Below are positions 48,922 to 58,975 of a DNA stretch of 64,000 bases, piece by piece. The stretch lies in assembly GCA_023101885.1 (NCBI GenBank), contig JALPQD010000233.1, positions 2,207,501 to 2,271,500 of the forward strand. Reading direction: 5' to 3'. A program made the translations under genes and the position numbers. The number at the start of each line of letters is the position of its first letter. Position 1 is the first letter of the stretch. Below the pieces are notes generated by a model that did not search any database, was not told where the DNA came from, and saw only the letters and a list, made by a program, of their open reading frames with translations. This DNA is from Typhlomys cinereus. Its lineage: Eukaryota; Chordata; Mammalia; Rodentia; Platacanthomyidae.

Positions 48922-49003
48922 TATTATATTATTTTTTTAAGATTTTTTTTATTATTATTATTTATTCAACTGTGTGCATGTGCGTATGTATGTGCGCGCG
49001 CGT

Positions 49004-49050
<47 letters not shown>

Positions 49051-49264
49051 ACCACGGACGAATTCGCGAACCACCATGGATGCCTCCACCTCCTTCAGCC
49101 CCGGGATTCACAGGCTCTGCCCTACCAGGACCAGAAGCGCAGGCCGCCCCCGCTTCTGCCTGGCGTCTATACGTGGGATCTGGGATCCGAACTCAGGACC
49201 TTCCGCCTGCAAGGCGGAGGCTTAACCCCTGAGCCACCTCTCCAGCCCTATTATATTATTTTTT
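48922..49264 (-). mobile_element. Young tRNA-derived SINE, copy D, 16-bp perfect TSD
   Basis: TATTATATTATTTTTT flanks it at 48922-48937 and 49249-49264. It is complete: (TTA)n tail, TGCGCGCGCGTG then (GT)n, GAATTCGCGAACC, CpG-rich body, the perfect stem CCGCCT/AGGCGG at 49203-49217, A and B boxes. It is the best reference copy in the window. The 159-codon frame crossing it is a shadow. Confidence 0.97.
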
Positions 49265-50096
49265 ATCTCACATCTATGGTTTAATTTAAGATGATAAACC
49301 TTAATCTGCTCCTGCTTTCAGTTTTGTAATACATTATTTAGATTAAAAAAACGATGACATTCCATGATGATTATAAGTACATGGCTAGAAAATGAAATAA
49401 AATTTTGGTAGTTTCCTAGCTACTTGTGAACATGCTCTGATAACATGTAATTTCACCCAGTACCAGTTTCTTAAGAGTCTGTTGCGTTGTGTAATTTGGA
49501 ACATATCAATGAATGCTTGTTTATCTTTCATTATCATGAGCCCTTGACTTGTTCATGATTTCATAGAATCATGAATAGTCTTTTACAAAACATTGGCTTA
49601 CTGAGTCATAAAGATCTACACATTTCATAATGTGGCATGAAAAATAATCACTTTCATTAAATACTGCAGCAACCAACTCAGAACCGCGTTTTGTTTTCAG
49701 GAATCTGTGTTTTCCGTCATGTGAAACATTTGATTTTTCAGTGTTGTCATGTGGGTATGTCTACAGAATGGGTATTTTAGTGAAGCAAACATAATAATAA
49801 CTACTTTATCAAATTGACAGAAGTGTTTTATGGACACTTTCCATTTTATCATAGTAATTATGTATAAATAATTTAAAGTATTTTACATATATTATTTTCT
49901 TACTTTTATGTATCTATATTTCTGGAAGTGATTGTATGTATTTAAGTGTGTTTGCATTTTTGTGAGTGTATCTGTGTGTGGCTGAGGTGGGTCATATGCC
50001 CATGCATGTGTTTGTGGACATACAAAGCTGACATTAAATGTCTTTTTCAATGGCTCTAGATTATATGTACAGAGGTAGTTTCTTGATATACATACA
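49265..50096. other. Unique AT-rich DNA
   Basis: No recognised content; a TG-rich patch near 49940-49990. Confidence 0.45.
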
Positions 50097-50097
50097 A

Positions 50098-50322
50098 ATC
50101 AGGTGAGAAGATAACTCAGGGGTTAAAGTTCTTACCTCACAAACAAAAGGAGCTGAGTTCTCATACCCAGATCTTAGGTTAAAGATGGACAGAAATGGCA
50201 AGGACCTATGCTTCTAGTCCTGGAAGTCAGCCTGGGAAAACCAAGAGAAGAGTAACGATGTGGCAGAGGAATCCGGAAGTTACCTTTGATCCCCCCAGAC
50301 ACATACATTCAAGTACATTATG

Positions 50323-50375
<53 letters not shown>
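50098..50375 (+). mobile_element. Older tRNA-derived SINE with (CA)n
   Basis: AGGTGAGAAGATAACTCAGG, GGTTAAAGTTCTTACC and GGAGCTGAGTTCTCATACCC form a degraded head with both boxes recognisable. The body ends in a (CA)n run of about 50 bases (50325-50374). Confidence 0.75.
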
Positions 50376-50378
<3 letters not shown>

Positions 50379-50429
50379 ACTCCCCTGTGGCCAACAACAA
50401 CAAAATGAATGGATACAAAGTTTGCCAAT

Positions 50430-50601
50430 CGGCTAGTCTAGGTAGCCAACTAATACTGAGAATCCCCTGTCTCTGTCTTTTAAGTATTGAGATTGCAGAA
50501 GGTCACAATATCTATCAGACATTTATATGAGTTTGGGGGTTCCAACTCTGGTCCACACATTTTCAGAATAAATGTCATTCACTGGGCCATCTCCCCAGTC
50601 C
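50430..50601 (-). mobile_element. B4-like SINE
   Basis: GTAGCCAACTAATACTGAG, CCTGTCTCTGTCTTTTAAGT and ATTGAGATTGCAGAAGG (reversed B1 half), then TTCCAACTCTGGTCCACAC and ACTGGGCCATCTCCCCAGTC (reversed ID half). Confidence 0.75.
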
Positions 50602-51004
50602 TATAGAGAGTGTTTAGAAGTGGTACAATTAAACTAATGAAATTTTAATTGTTTCTTCACCAAAATGGCATTCATAAGAGAGAAAAAGAAAAGTGTATAT
50701 GTTAATAATGTATCAACCTTGTGAAAGAATGAAATTTCCTTCATTCATGTTTATAGAGCTATACTGCCAAGGGTCCAATAAAAAAATAATAAAAAACACT
50801 ATTATGAAAATAGTTTGACATAAAGCCCTGCATATAAGAACCTTGGGTTTTCTCCAAGGTTTTAGGCTCCAAGTTCTGGTGTCAAATATTGAGAAGAATC
50901 AAAAACACATCCTAATTGCTGTCTGATATTTTAACACATATAGTTTACGTAGTTAGCATTGCTTTTGGTGATTTAATATTTGGAGTTATGTGTTTAATGA
51001 AGCT
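50602..51004. other. Unique AT-rich DNA
   Basis: No recognised content. Confidence 0.45.
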
Positions 51005-51007
51005 TAT

Positions 51008-51065
51008 TTGTGTGTGTGTGTATATATATATATATACAAATTATACATCTATATATATACTATAT
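51008..51065. repeat. (GT)/(TA) microsatellite
   Basis: TGTGTGTGTG followed by TATATATATATATA and further TATATA units. Confidence 0.9.
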
Positions 51066-51097
51066 ACATATTGTCTAATTTTTTCAAAGATCAATAA

Positions 51098-51205
51098 GAA
51101 TGTTGCCATTTCATTAAAGAGAAAGTCACAGAAGATCCAATAATTTTCCAAGGTCACAAGACTAGTAAATGGCAGAATCTAGATTTATACCTAGTTTACT
51201 GTGGT
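51098..51205 (+). mobile_element. MIR 3' half
   Basis: GAGAAAGTCACAGAAGATCC, TTTCCAAGGTCACAAGACTA, GTAAATGGCAGAATCTAGAT and TTATACCTAG match the MIR core region in order. Confidence 0.75.
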
Positions 51206-52055
51206 TCGGTGGGCTCGTTTCATTATAGCTGTTCAATAAAGCTTTTTACAGTTTTCTTTAATCTATGGAGGGTGAACAAGCCATGTAGCTTAAGTTTCTT
51301 AGCGAGTTCCCACTTGAACACTTTGAGAGCATTACTAGCATTTGCATGTAGATTTATGCATATGTATAAATTCTATACCAATTCCAAGTACTATATAGCA
51401 TGGAGGTCTCTTCGTGCTTCAATCTATCACAAATAAAAACTGTATTGCATTTGTATATCACTTCTTAGTATGCCTAATTTCCTTAACTACTAGTCTGAAA
51501 AATAGCTTTGGTTCTATTCATTAAATATTCCAGTGTCCATTTCATAGTGTCGCTATTCCAACCTCATGACCAATTCAGTTAAATTCTGTGACTTAATTAC
51601 ACAGAGTTCAGGTACAACTTTGTTCACCAAAGCAAACTGTATCACTTTTAGAGGTAAACATTTATGTGGAGCAAAAACATTAAAAATTATTTCCAAAACA
51701 TAGGATGGCTTTTGCACAAAGATTTTGTAAATCAAAGCAACAGACTTTCTGGATTGTAGCTCTTATACCAAACCAATTAACTATGTAATTCATGAAAATA
51801 TTATTGCCATGGTTTGAATTAGAAGTAACTAGTAGAAGACTTTGATTTCACTTTTAATTTTAATATCTTGTAAGTTTGTCTTGTAATTACAATTCTGATA
51901 TTCATAATTTGCAAATTTCTTACAGAATATGTAGTCTTTTCATGCCAGTCTTACCTCACACTTTATACTGAAAGCTCTAAACTCAAATGAACTACCCAAA
52001 TTTGCATGTGAAAATCCTACAAAAAATTTAACATTATCAACTGAATGAACTTCAA
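51206..52055. other. Unique AT-rich DNA
   Basis: No recognised content. Confidence 0.45.
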
Positions 52056-52057
52056 TA

Positions 52058-52235
52058 ATATCATATTTAGAGACAACTCAGTAGATAAAGATGCTTGCTG
52101 ACAAAGTGTAAAGACCTGAATTCTGTCTTCAGAATGTATATCTTAAAAGGAAGATGTTCAACATCATCCTTTAACATTCATACATGTGCAGTGAAACACA
52201 AACATGCTATAAATAAATAAATGTAAAATTACTTA
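52058..52235 (+). mobile_element. B2-like SINE, diverged
   Basis: GAGACAACTCAGTAGATAAA, GATGCTTGCTGACAAAG, GACCTGAATTCTGTCTTCAG and a tail of AAATAAATAAATG. Confidence 0.7.
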
Positions 52236-52871
52236 AAATATGGAATTTAATAAAGTATGTTTAGACTTTTATTTTGTGCATTAAACCAAAAAAGAAATTG
52301 TTTATGATATTTACATTGGCTCACTTTTATCTCCTAAAGGCGAAAGACAATACATCTGGAAGTATTAATAGGAAACCATAAAAATAATAGTGCAGTGGGG
52401 GCAAGGAAGTTAATAAGTCATTCTCTTGTTTTTACCTTTTCAATGATTGAAAGTATAGAAACAGAAATTTCCTGAGTCACAGATAGAATCTTTGCTGTCT
52501 GGACAGTACAGAAACATTTTGCTTCTATGTCCATGGAATAGCAAGTCATAGGGAGCACTTTGTGAAGAATCCACTGTTGTACAGTTATAATGTTAGCTAT
52601 ATACTATGCAATGTCTACTCCCTTCTATCTAATAATAAATCAGATACACCTATGATCATAAGAATGCATATTTTAATTGTAAGATACTCTGAAAGGGATT
52701 TTCCACCTTCGAACTGTACAAAGTTCACTGGTAGCTAGTCTTTTTGGAAATCCTATAGAAACAACTGCAGAATGATGGGGTGCAGCAACTCTGTGGTTAA
52801 TCCCTCTTCTGATTATAAAACAAGATTGCTCAAGAAAAGGACATCACTAGGTAGGCAATCAGGTGAACATG
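52236..52871. other. Unique AT-rich DNA
   Basis: No recognised content. Confidence 0.45.
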
Positions 52872-52946
52872 AAACACGATGGTAGAGTGTCTGCTTACTA
52901 CTCATGAAGATGTGGATTCAATCATCAAGAAAAGGAAAAGAAAAAG
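52872..52946 (+). mobile_element. ID-like SINE
   Basis: ATGGTAGAGTGTCTGCTTAC, GTGGATTCAATCATCAAG and an AAAAGGAAAAGAAAAAG tail match a degraded ID unit. Confidence 0.6.
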
Positions 52947-53997
52947 TTTGAAATTTCTACATTTCTTACTCATAGATTTCCCACCTTCCTTTGAGATGAC
53001 AAGCACCTTTTTTCTTTTTTGGCTGTTTACGGAGATAGAAAGAGTTATATGTTTGCAGGTACACAAGATGGATGAAAATAATACTTCAATATGGCATTTC
53101 TATATTCTAGTAAGTTTAAATGCTCGGGTAAGTATTTGTATGTTAAAGTAAATTTGTTATAAAAAATGGAATGACATCTTTATTGCAGAATAATGTGGGA
53201 ACATGATTAATGAAACTGCTAAAGAGAGAAACAATAGTTTTACAGCCATTATTTAAATTGTATACAGAAAACAAAGTAAACCATGGTGGAAGTCTTTGGT
53301 AGGACATTATTAGAGGATCTTTGAAATAATGTAAAATGCATCAAAGCAACAGAATGCTATGAAGCAAATAATAATAACAATATTAGATCTAAAATATATG
53401 AAGTGATTTCCAAGAAAAATTTAGGGGAAAAGCAATATACTGTAGAGTGAATATTATATACTCATATGTTTACAAAGATACATACATATTTACATTCGAA
53501 TATGTGAAACAGAAAATAACAAACTGATAACAGTTTGCATGCAGGGACATAATTTTCATTCAATATGGTTTTGTCTAATTAAAAAAATTAAACATGCACA
53601 ATGATTTTAAACTAGACAAAACTAATTTTATTTTAAAACAAAAATGATTTATATATTTATAATAAAAAGCTTGATGTACTGTAACACTAACAATTGACAA
53701 GAGATCAGTTTACAATTACTTGTTTAATTACTATGAAATTGAAGAAAAGTTATTCTTTACATAAAAACCATGAATTTATCCACTTACAAAAAAAGAGTCA
53801 GATTTCCAGACAAAGCACAATATGTTTATTTGCTGCATCTATGAGAAGCAAAAGCCGTTATAAGTATTCCAAATACTGTATACACTTAAGTTCAGATATT
53901 AAGATGTTCATACATTGTCAATTTTTTTCTGTGCATGTAAAATACATTTTTCCTTATCTATTTGCTATTTCACTTGCTCTTACCATTATTGACATTG
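52947..53997. other. Unique AT-rich DNA
   Basis: No recognised content. Confidence 0.45.
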
Positions 53998-54157
53998 TGT
54001 GTTTGTGTGTGGGGGGGGGTATTTGTGTATGCACGCTCAGATATTCAGATTAGAAAAAAAAACTTTCAGGAATCACTTCTCTCCTAAGAAACTCAAACTC
54101 GGGTCTCTAATCTTGTTACATGAGTACCTTTCACTCCCTGAACCATCTCACCAGCCC
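53998..54157 (-). mobile_element. B2/B4-like SINE
   Basis: TGTG-rich start with a G10 run, then AAACTCAAACTCGGGTCTC and CTGAACCATCTCACCAGCCC, a reversed tRNA-like head. Confidence 0.7.
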
Positions 54158-54299
54158 TGCACTGCTGTTTTGAATGAATTTCAAACAATCCTTTTGGAAT
54201 TAGATGAAACATAGGAAGCAGTTATAGATATTAAAGTATAAAATTCAAGTTATTAAAGACTAAATATAGTAACACAGATCACTGTTAGTGGTCTAAATT

Positions 54300-54372
54300 T
54301 GTATCAGGTGCTGGAATCTAAACCTAGGACCACACATGCAAAAAAAAAATTAACATGTATTGTGGCTCCAGT
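54300..54372 (-). mobile_element. ID-like fragment
   Basis: GGTGCTGGAATCTAAACCTA, GGACCACACATGC match a reversed ID unit interrupted by an A10 run. Confidence 0.5.
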
Positions 54373-54681
54373 TTTCCAAATCTACATTCCAGTCCTTTCC
54401 TATTCCACTATATTTTGCAATCAAATGAATCCTATCTACTGCTGCATGAACATTGTTTATCCTTCTATGATCATCAGAGAGAACTCATGTCTTCCCACTG
54501 AGGATCATGGCTCTAACTGCATCAGCTGAAGGCTACTTTGTAAACTCTGGCCACAGATACACAGCACTTTTTTTTAATAAGTCTTCTATTGCTGTAATTT
54601 GTGAACTTGTCAGTTTATCTGATAGATTGTAGTGCCACGAGAGGAGTTCACAATCACTTTTTCACATCTTTTTTCACGAAA

Positions 54682-54830
54682 TGGTATGGTTGAAACAAGA
54701 TTTCCTTCTGTTGCCTATGCAGGCATGGAGCTCTATGTCACTCAACTTGAATTCAAATTTACAACAACACTCTGCACTGGATTCCAGAATGCTGAGAAAA
54801 CACGTGTGTCAACATGCTGGCAGCATATCT
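54682..54830 (-). mobile_element. B1-like SINE
   Basis: AACAAGATTTCCTTCTGTTG, CCTATGCAGGCATGGAGCTC, CTCAACTTGAATTCAAATTT and CCAGAATGCTGAG follow a reversed B1. Confidence 0.65.
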
Positions 54831-55346
54831 TCATGCATCATTCACTACATGTATTCAAGGAATCTACCTGAGTACCTCCATAGACATTCAGAGATAGCCA
54901 ATTGGCCCCAATAAGTGTTTGGTAGAATGGTAGCAGATATCTTAGTATCTCTAATCAATCTAAAAATCTTATTAAAATCAAACACTATCTGGATTCAATA
55001 TATAACACTCTCTACTTATATATAATAATCTCTTTATATATACATGCACATACATATATACTTGCTGAATTACATATATACTAAAATGCTTTCTGAATTT
55101 ATTTTCATTCATGTATTTTCCAGATTTAAATAAAGTTACAATTACATACTTTACCTTTTCACTTTATTTCCTAAGCATTAGTCATTGACACATTGTTCAC
55201 ATAAACTCTTCAATTCTTCAGTTGTTCTTAAGCTGTTGAGTATAGAATTTGCTTTGTTTATGATAGAGTCTTTAAGTATCTGATGAGCCTTCCAAGAATA
55301 GACTTTTATAAAATAAAAATTATTATTCTTCACAGAGCAATTTCTT
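54831..55346. other. Unique AT-rich DNA
   Basis: TATA-rich patch at 55010-55080; no other recognised content. Confidence 0.45.
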
Positions 55347-55350
55347 GAGG

Positions 55351-55387
<37 letters not shown>

Positions 55388-55586
55388 GTGGGGGAGAGAG
55401 TATCAGATGGACTGTGTGCCTTATTGAGAACCAAGGGTGACTTTGGGAATGATCCTGGATTGCTTCTACTTTCTTTTTGCGTCACTGTGCGATTTTTCAG
55501 GCTCCACCCACCAGGGCCAACAGTACAAGACACTGCCATTTCTGCCTGTTTTTCTTTTTTTTTTTATTCAATTGTGCGTGTGTGCG

Positions 55587-55642
<56 letters not shown>

Positions 55643-55866
55643 TGTGTGTATAACCGTGGACGAATTCGGGAACCACCATGGACGCCTCCACCTCCTTCTT
55701 GTTTTACTCTGCCCCGGGATTCACAGGCTCGCCCTACCAGGACCGGAAACGCAGACCGCCCCCGCTTCCGCCCGTCTGCCTGGTGTTTTAAGTAGTACTA
55801 CGTATCCAAATTCAGGACCTTCTACTTGCAAGGCAAAGTCTTAACCCCTGAGCTATCTCTCCAACC
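55347..55866 (-). mobile_element. Older-tier SINE interrupted by a younger SINE
   Basis: Older element: a (GA)n tract at 55348-55387, body GAACCAAGGGTGACTTTGGG and CTGGATTGCTTCTAC, and CTGCCATTTCTGCCTG up to 55548. It resumes at 55775 with TCTGCCTGGTGTTTTAAG and its head ends CTGAGCTATCTCTCCAACCC. The two parts join seamlessly when the insert is removed. Confidence 0.85.
55541..55782 (-). mobile_element. Middle-tier SINE, copy E, head-truncated, nested in older SINE
   Basis: TCTGCCTG repeats at 55541-55548 and 55775-55782 as an 8-bp TSD. The insert keeps a T-rich tail, (GT)n, GAATTCGGGAACC and the TTGTTTTACTCTG motif, but stops at CCCCGCTTCCGCCC. The whole tRNA-like head with both pol III boxes is missing, so it was 5'-truncated on insertion. 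Confidence 0.85.
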
Positions 55867-56101
55867 CCCAAATAGTAATATCTTGTACTATATTTGAACA
55901 CATTGATTCCCTTTCAGTGGGTTCTTATTAAATGATTCTTGAAGAATTTTAAAATGAAATCACGTTGTAACCCATTTGTTACAAATCATTATAATTGATA
56001 CAATGATTTCCTTCCCAGGCTGGTTCAGTTTCATGTTTTCTATTGTTTCATGGCACAATAAAAATAAGTACATTGTAATGATTATTTAAATAAAGTACCT
56101 G
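55867..56101. other. Unique AT-rich DNA
   Basis: No recognised content. Confidence 0.45.
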
Positions 56102-56407
56102 AAGATTTTCTCTTTTTTTAATTTTTTTATTCAATTGTGCATGTGTGCGCATGTATATGTGTGTGTGTGTGTGTGGGTATGTGTAGAACCGCAGACGAAT
56201 TCGGGAACCACCATGGACGCCTCCACCTCCTCCTTGTTTACTCTGCCCCAGGGATTCACAGGCTCCGCCCTACCAGGACTGGAAACGCAGGCCGCCCGGC
56301 TTCCACCTGGTGTCTATATGTGGGGTCTAGAATCCGAACCCAGGATCTTCTGCCTGCAAGGCAGAGGCTTAACCCCTGAGCCACCTCTCCAGCCCCAAAG
56401 CTTTTCT
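56102..56407 (-). mobile_element. Middle-tier SINE, copy F
   Basis: Complete, flanked by AAG(A/C)TTTTCT at 56102-56111 and 56398-56407. It carries GAATTCGGGAACC and CTTGTTTACTCTG, which the A-D copies lack. The anticodon-like stem is CTGCCT/AGGCAG, with both partners changed relative to copy D. Confidence 0.9.
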
Positions 56408-56446
56408 TTAAAAAAAAAAAAAATCTTTTAATGCTTTTATCGGCAT

Positions 56447-56606
56447 CTTGTGAGATAGCTCAGTGGTAAAAGAGCCTGCTCACAAGTCGAGAGTCGAGTT
56501 ATATCCCCTGAATTCCACTTGGTGGATGGAAAGAACTGACTTCTAAAAGTTGTTCTCTGACTTCTACCCATGTGCTAAGGCACATGCTCTCAAATATATA
56601 AATAAT
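56447..56606 (+). mobile_element. B2-like SINE interrupted at its tail
   Basis: TTGTGAGATAGCTCAGTGG, TAAAAGAGCCTGCTCAC and GAGTCGAGTTATATCCCC (B box), ACTTGGTGGATGG, and an AATATATAAATAA tail into which the next SINE inserted. Confidence 0.8.
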
Positions 56607-56639
56607 TTTTTTTATTTTATTTATTTTCTTATGTGTATT

Positions 56640-56673
<34 letters not shown>

Positions 56674-56926
56674 GGAGGGCATTGTGTGTCCCTGTGGAGG
56701 GCCAAGGGTGACTTTAGGAATCATCCTGGATTGCTTCTACCTCCTCCTTATTTAGCTCTGAGATTTCCTAGGCCCCTCACACCAGAGCCAGAAGTGAAGG
56801 CTTGCCTTTGTTTCCTGCCTGGTGTTTTTCCTTGGGACCTAAGATCCAAACTCAGGACCTTCTGCTTGGAAGACAGAGTTTTAACCCCTGAGACATCGCT
56901 CCAGAGCATCAAATATTTAAATAAAA
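56590..56926 (-). mobile_element. Older-tier SINE, copy H, 16-bp TSD
   Basis: TCAAATAT(A/T)TAAATAA flanks it at 56590-56605 and 56911-56926. (GT)n at about 56641-56672, body TGTCCCTGTGGAGGGCCAAG and CATCCTGGATTGCTTCTAC, TTATTTAGCTCTG motif, head ending TGAGACATCGCTCCAGAGC. CpG-poor. Confidence 0.9.
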
Positions 56927-58620
56927 TATTTTTAAATGTTTTCCTCTATATGATTGGTGCAAGTCGTAGTAACTATTTTCATCTATCTCTGAGATGTTTT
57001 AATCATAATTAGTTGAAATTCTAGGACCCGGCTTTTCTTGGGACTCTGTGTTGATGAAATTTCATCATTGAAAGTAAAATATTAACTCTATACACTATGT
57101 AGGGTCACCAAAAAAAAATTCTCGTTCACCATTAAAGAAACTAGAAAGCACCCCATCACAAAAGGCAAGTGAGCAAGAGAAAACACACACAGATGCCAGG
57201 GCATAATGGAAAATGGGAGCCTTCAGGCTGCTGTTCTGTAGATCATGACAAACTTTTCTTATTTAAGTATGAGTTTAGTGAAGAATGCAGTACCAAAAGA
57301 TCAACTAGAAGCAGCAGTAGCAACAGGAAGAGGAAGGAAAGCAACCAAATCCTATCTGTTTTGATGGGGCGTGGCCTTTCTCAGCAATGTTCCTTCCTTT
57401 TAGAATGGAAATCATATGATTTATAATAATACAACATAGGTCATACAGTTTTGAAGAGCTAGTTCTCAAATAGAAAATTTGGCAGAAAGAATATTTTTAG
57501 GTTGTAAAGTTGGCTTTGAGAGACAGGGAATTCTTGTTTCAATAGTGCTACTTAGGGAAGAGGAATTCTATTGTGCCTGTCTTTCCTCAGGCGAGAAACA
57601 GAAGCTCAAGAGAAAGTGAAGGAGCATCTTTGCTCTCAAGCAACTAACTGATCTTCACTTTGGGGTATGTTTCTGCATCCCAACATAAGAAATATATACT
57701 GTATATTTTAATTTATCATGTTTAATATGCAGATATCTCAAACTGAGAAATTCTGGTAAAGCTAAATTTAGACTGTGAAATCTCTGATCCCTTGGCATTA
57801 ATCATAAAATTTCATCCCAAGGTATCTGGGTCAGACAAGGTGGCAAACCAACACTAACAGCAAATAAATAAACAATAAAAGGATCAAAAACTGCACAAAA
57901 TACACTCACAATATTTCTTTTCAAAATTAAGTAAATAAATCTCCCTGATTCACTATAAATACAATAATTAAAAAAAAACAAAAGAAAGAAGCCCAAAGAA
58001 ATAATTCCACACAGTGGAGAAGAATGAAATGTGCATAAAAATATTACTGAAATTTCAATCGTGTGAATGATTAAATAAGATAAAGTACAGATATAAAGAA
58101 TATTACTGCCAAAATTTTGCCTAAGAAACTTACTTATAATGAAGAATGAAAATGTGAAATAATTTAAAGTATGTAAATGGGCAGATAGAAACAATCTCAG
58201 CATATCAGTTAATATATGCTTGGGAAAAGGGGATACCAAGTCACCAGAAGATAAAAATGGAATATTAAAAACTTAAAAATTCATGGGATTGAAAAAGCAT
58301 AAATAATTAGATAAAAGAACCATGACAACCCATGTCCTAGATAAAAGTAGAATTCAGATATACCATTTAACATATATGAAAATAATTACAAATAATTAAA
58401 ATCAACCAAAATGTAAAAACAGAATTAATAAGAAATCACAGTGACACAGATGAGAGAATTCATCATTGATAGGAGAAGCAATAATAAGAATAAGAACTTT
58501 AAATTTTCAAAAGTAAAAGATCATCAAATGATAAATTTATATCCAGACCAACGTTTTACATGGAAGGATATGATTGTCTATAGATATTATCACTGTATAA
58601 TTATGTTATTATTAATTCTA
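56927..58620. other. Unique AT-rich DNA
   Basis: No gene. Short open frames at 57169-57426 (+) and 57802-58239 (-) show no recognisable product. Confidence 0.5.
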
Positions 58621-58621
58621 T

Positions 58622-58822
58622 TATTATTTTGTGTGTGTATGAGAGAAGAGAGAGAAAGAGAGACAGAGAGAGAGTTTTTGGAGTGTGCATCTACTGCTGC
58701 ATTCTTGTGGAAGTCCAGGACAACTTTAGGAGTGGATTCTTTCTCTCATATGGGTTCTGGAGACCAAATTCAGGTCATCGGGCTTGAAAGAATTGGCATT
58801 CACCGAGCCATCTTGATAGCCA
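58622..58822 (-). mobile_element. RSINE1/B4-like SINE
   Basis: GTGTGTGTATGAGAG with a GA-rich start, then GGAAGTCCAGGACAACTTTA, GGAGTGGATTCTTTCTCTC, CCAAATTCAGGTCATCGGGC and CACCGAGCCATCTTGATAGC, the reversed RSINE1/B4 order. Confidence 0.8.
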
Positions 58823-58854
58823 GTAATGGTATTAAATTTAAAGTAGACTGATTG

Positions 58855-58975
58855 GGAAGAAAAAGATTGGCAATGTGAAAGGGATGCAGGATAGGATCAG
58901 TAGGTAAGGGGTGAAAATTACATAAATTCATTGTATTCATGTATGAAAAAAGAATAAAGATAAGTTTGAAAAATA
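58855..58975 (+). mobile_element. Old L1 3' end
   Basis: GGGATGCAGGATAGGATC, AAATTCATTGTATTCATGTA and AAAAAGAATAAAGATAAG form a short terminal L1 fragment. Confidence 0.6.

Noticed and set aside
48805..49284. 159-codon open frame on the plus strand
   Set aside because: It runs through the GT tract and reversed body of a SINE with clean target duplications; Cys-Val repeats come from the dinucleotide.
55388..55844. Two 135-codon frames
   Set aside because: Both cross the nested SINE pair and its GT tract.
57169..57426. Lys/Arg/Ser-rich 85-codon frame
   Set aside because: Produced by AAAG/AGCAG-rich sequence; no initiation context, domain or conservation evidence.
57802..58239. 145-codon open frame on the minus strand, Phe/Leu/Ile-rich and membrane-like
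   Set aside because: AT-rich DNA read on the T-rich strand always looks hydrophobic; no motif, no homologue recognised.
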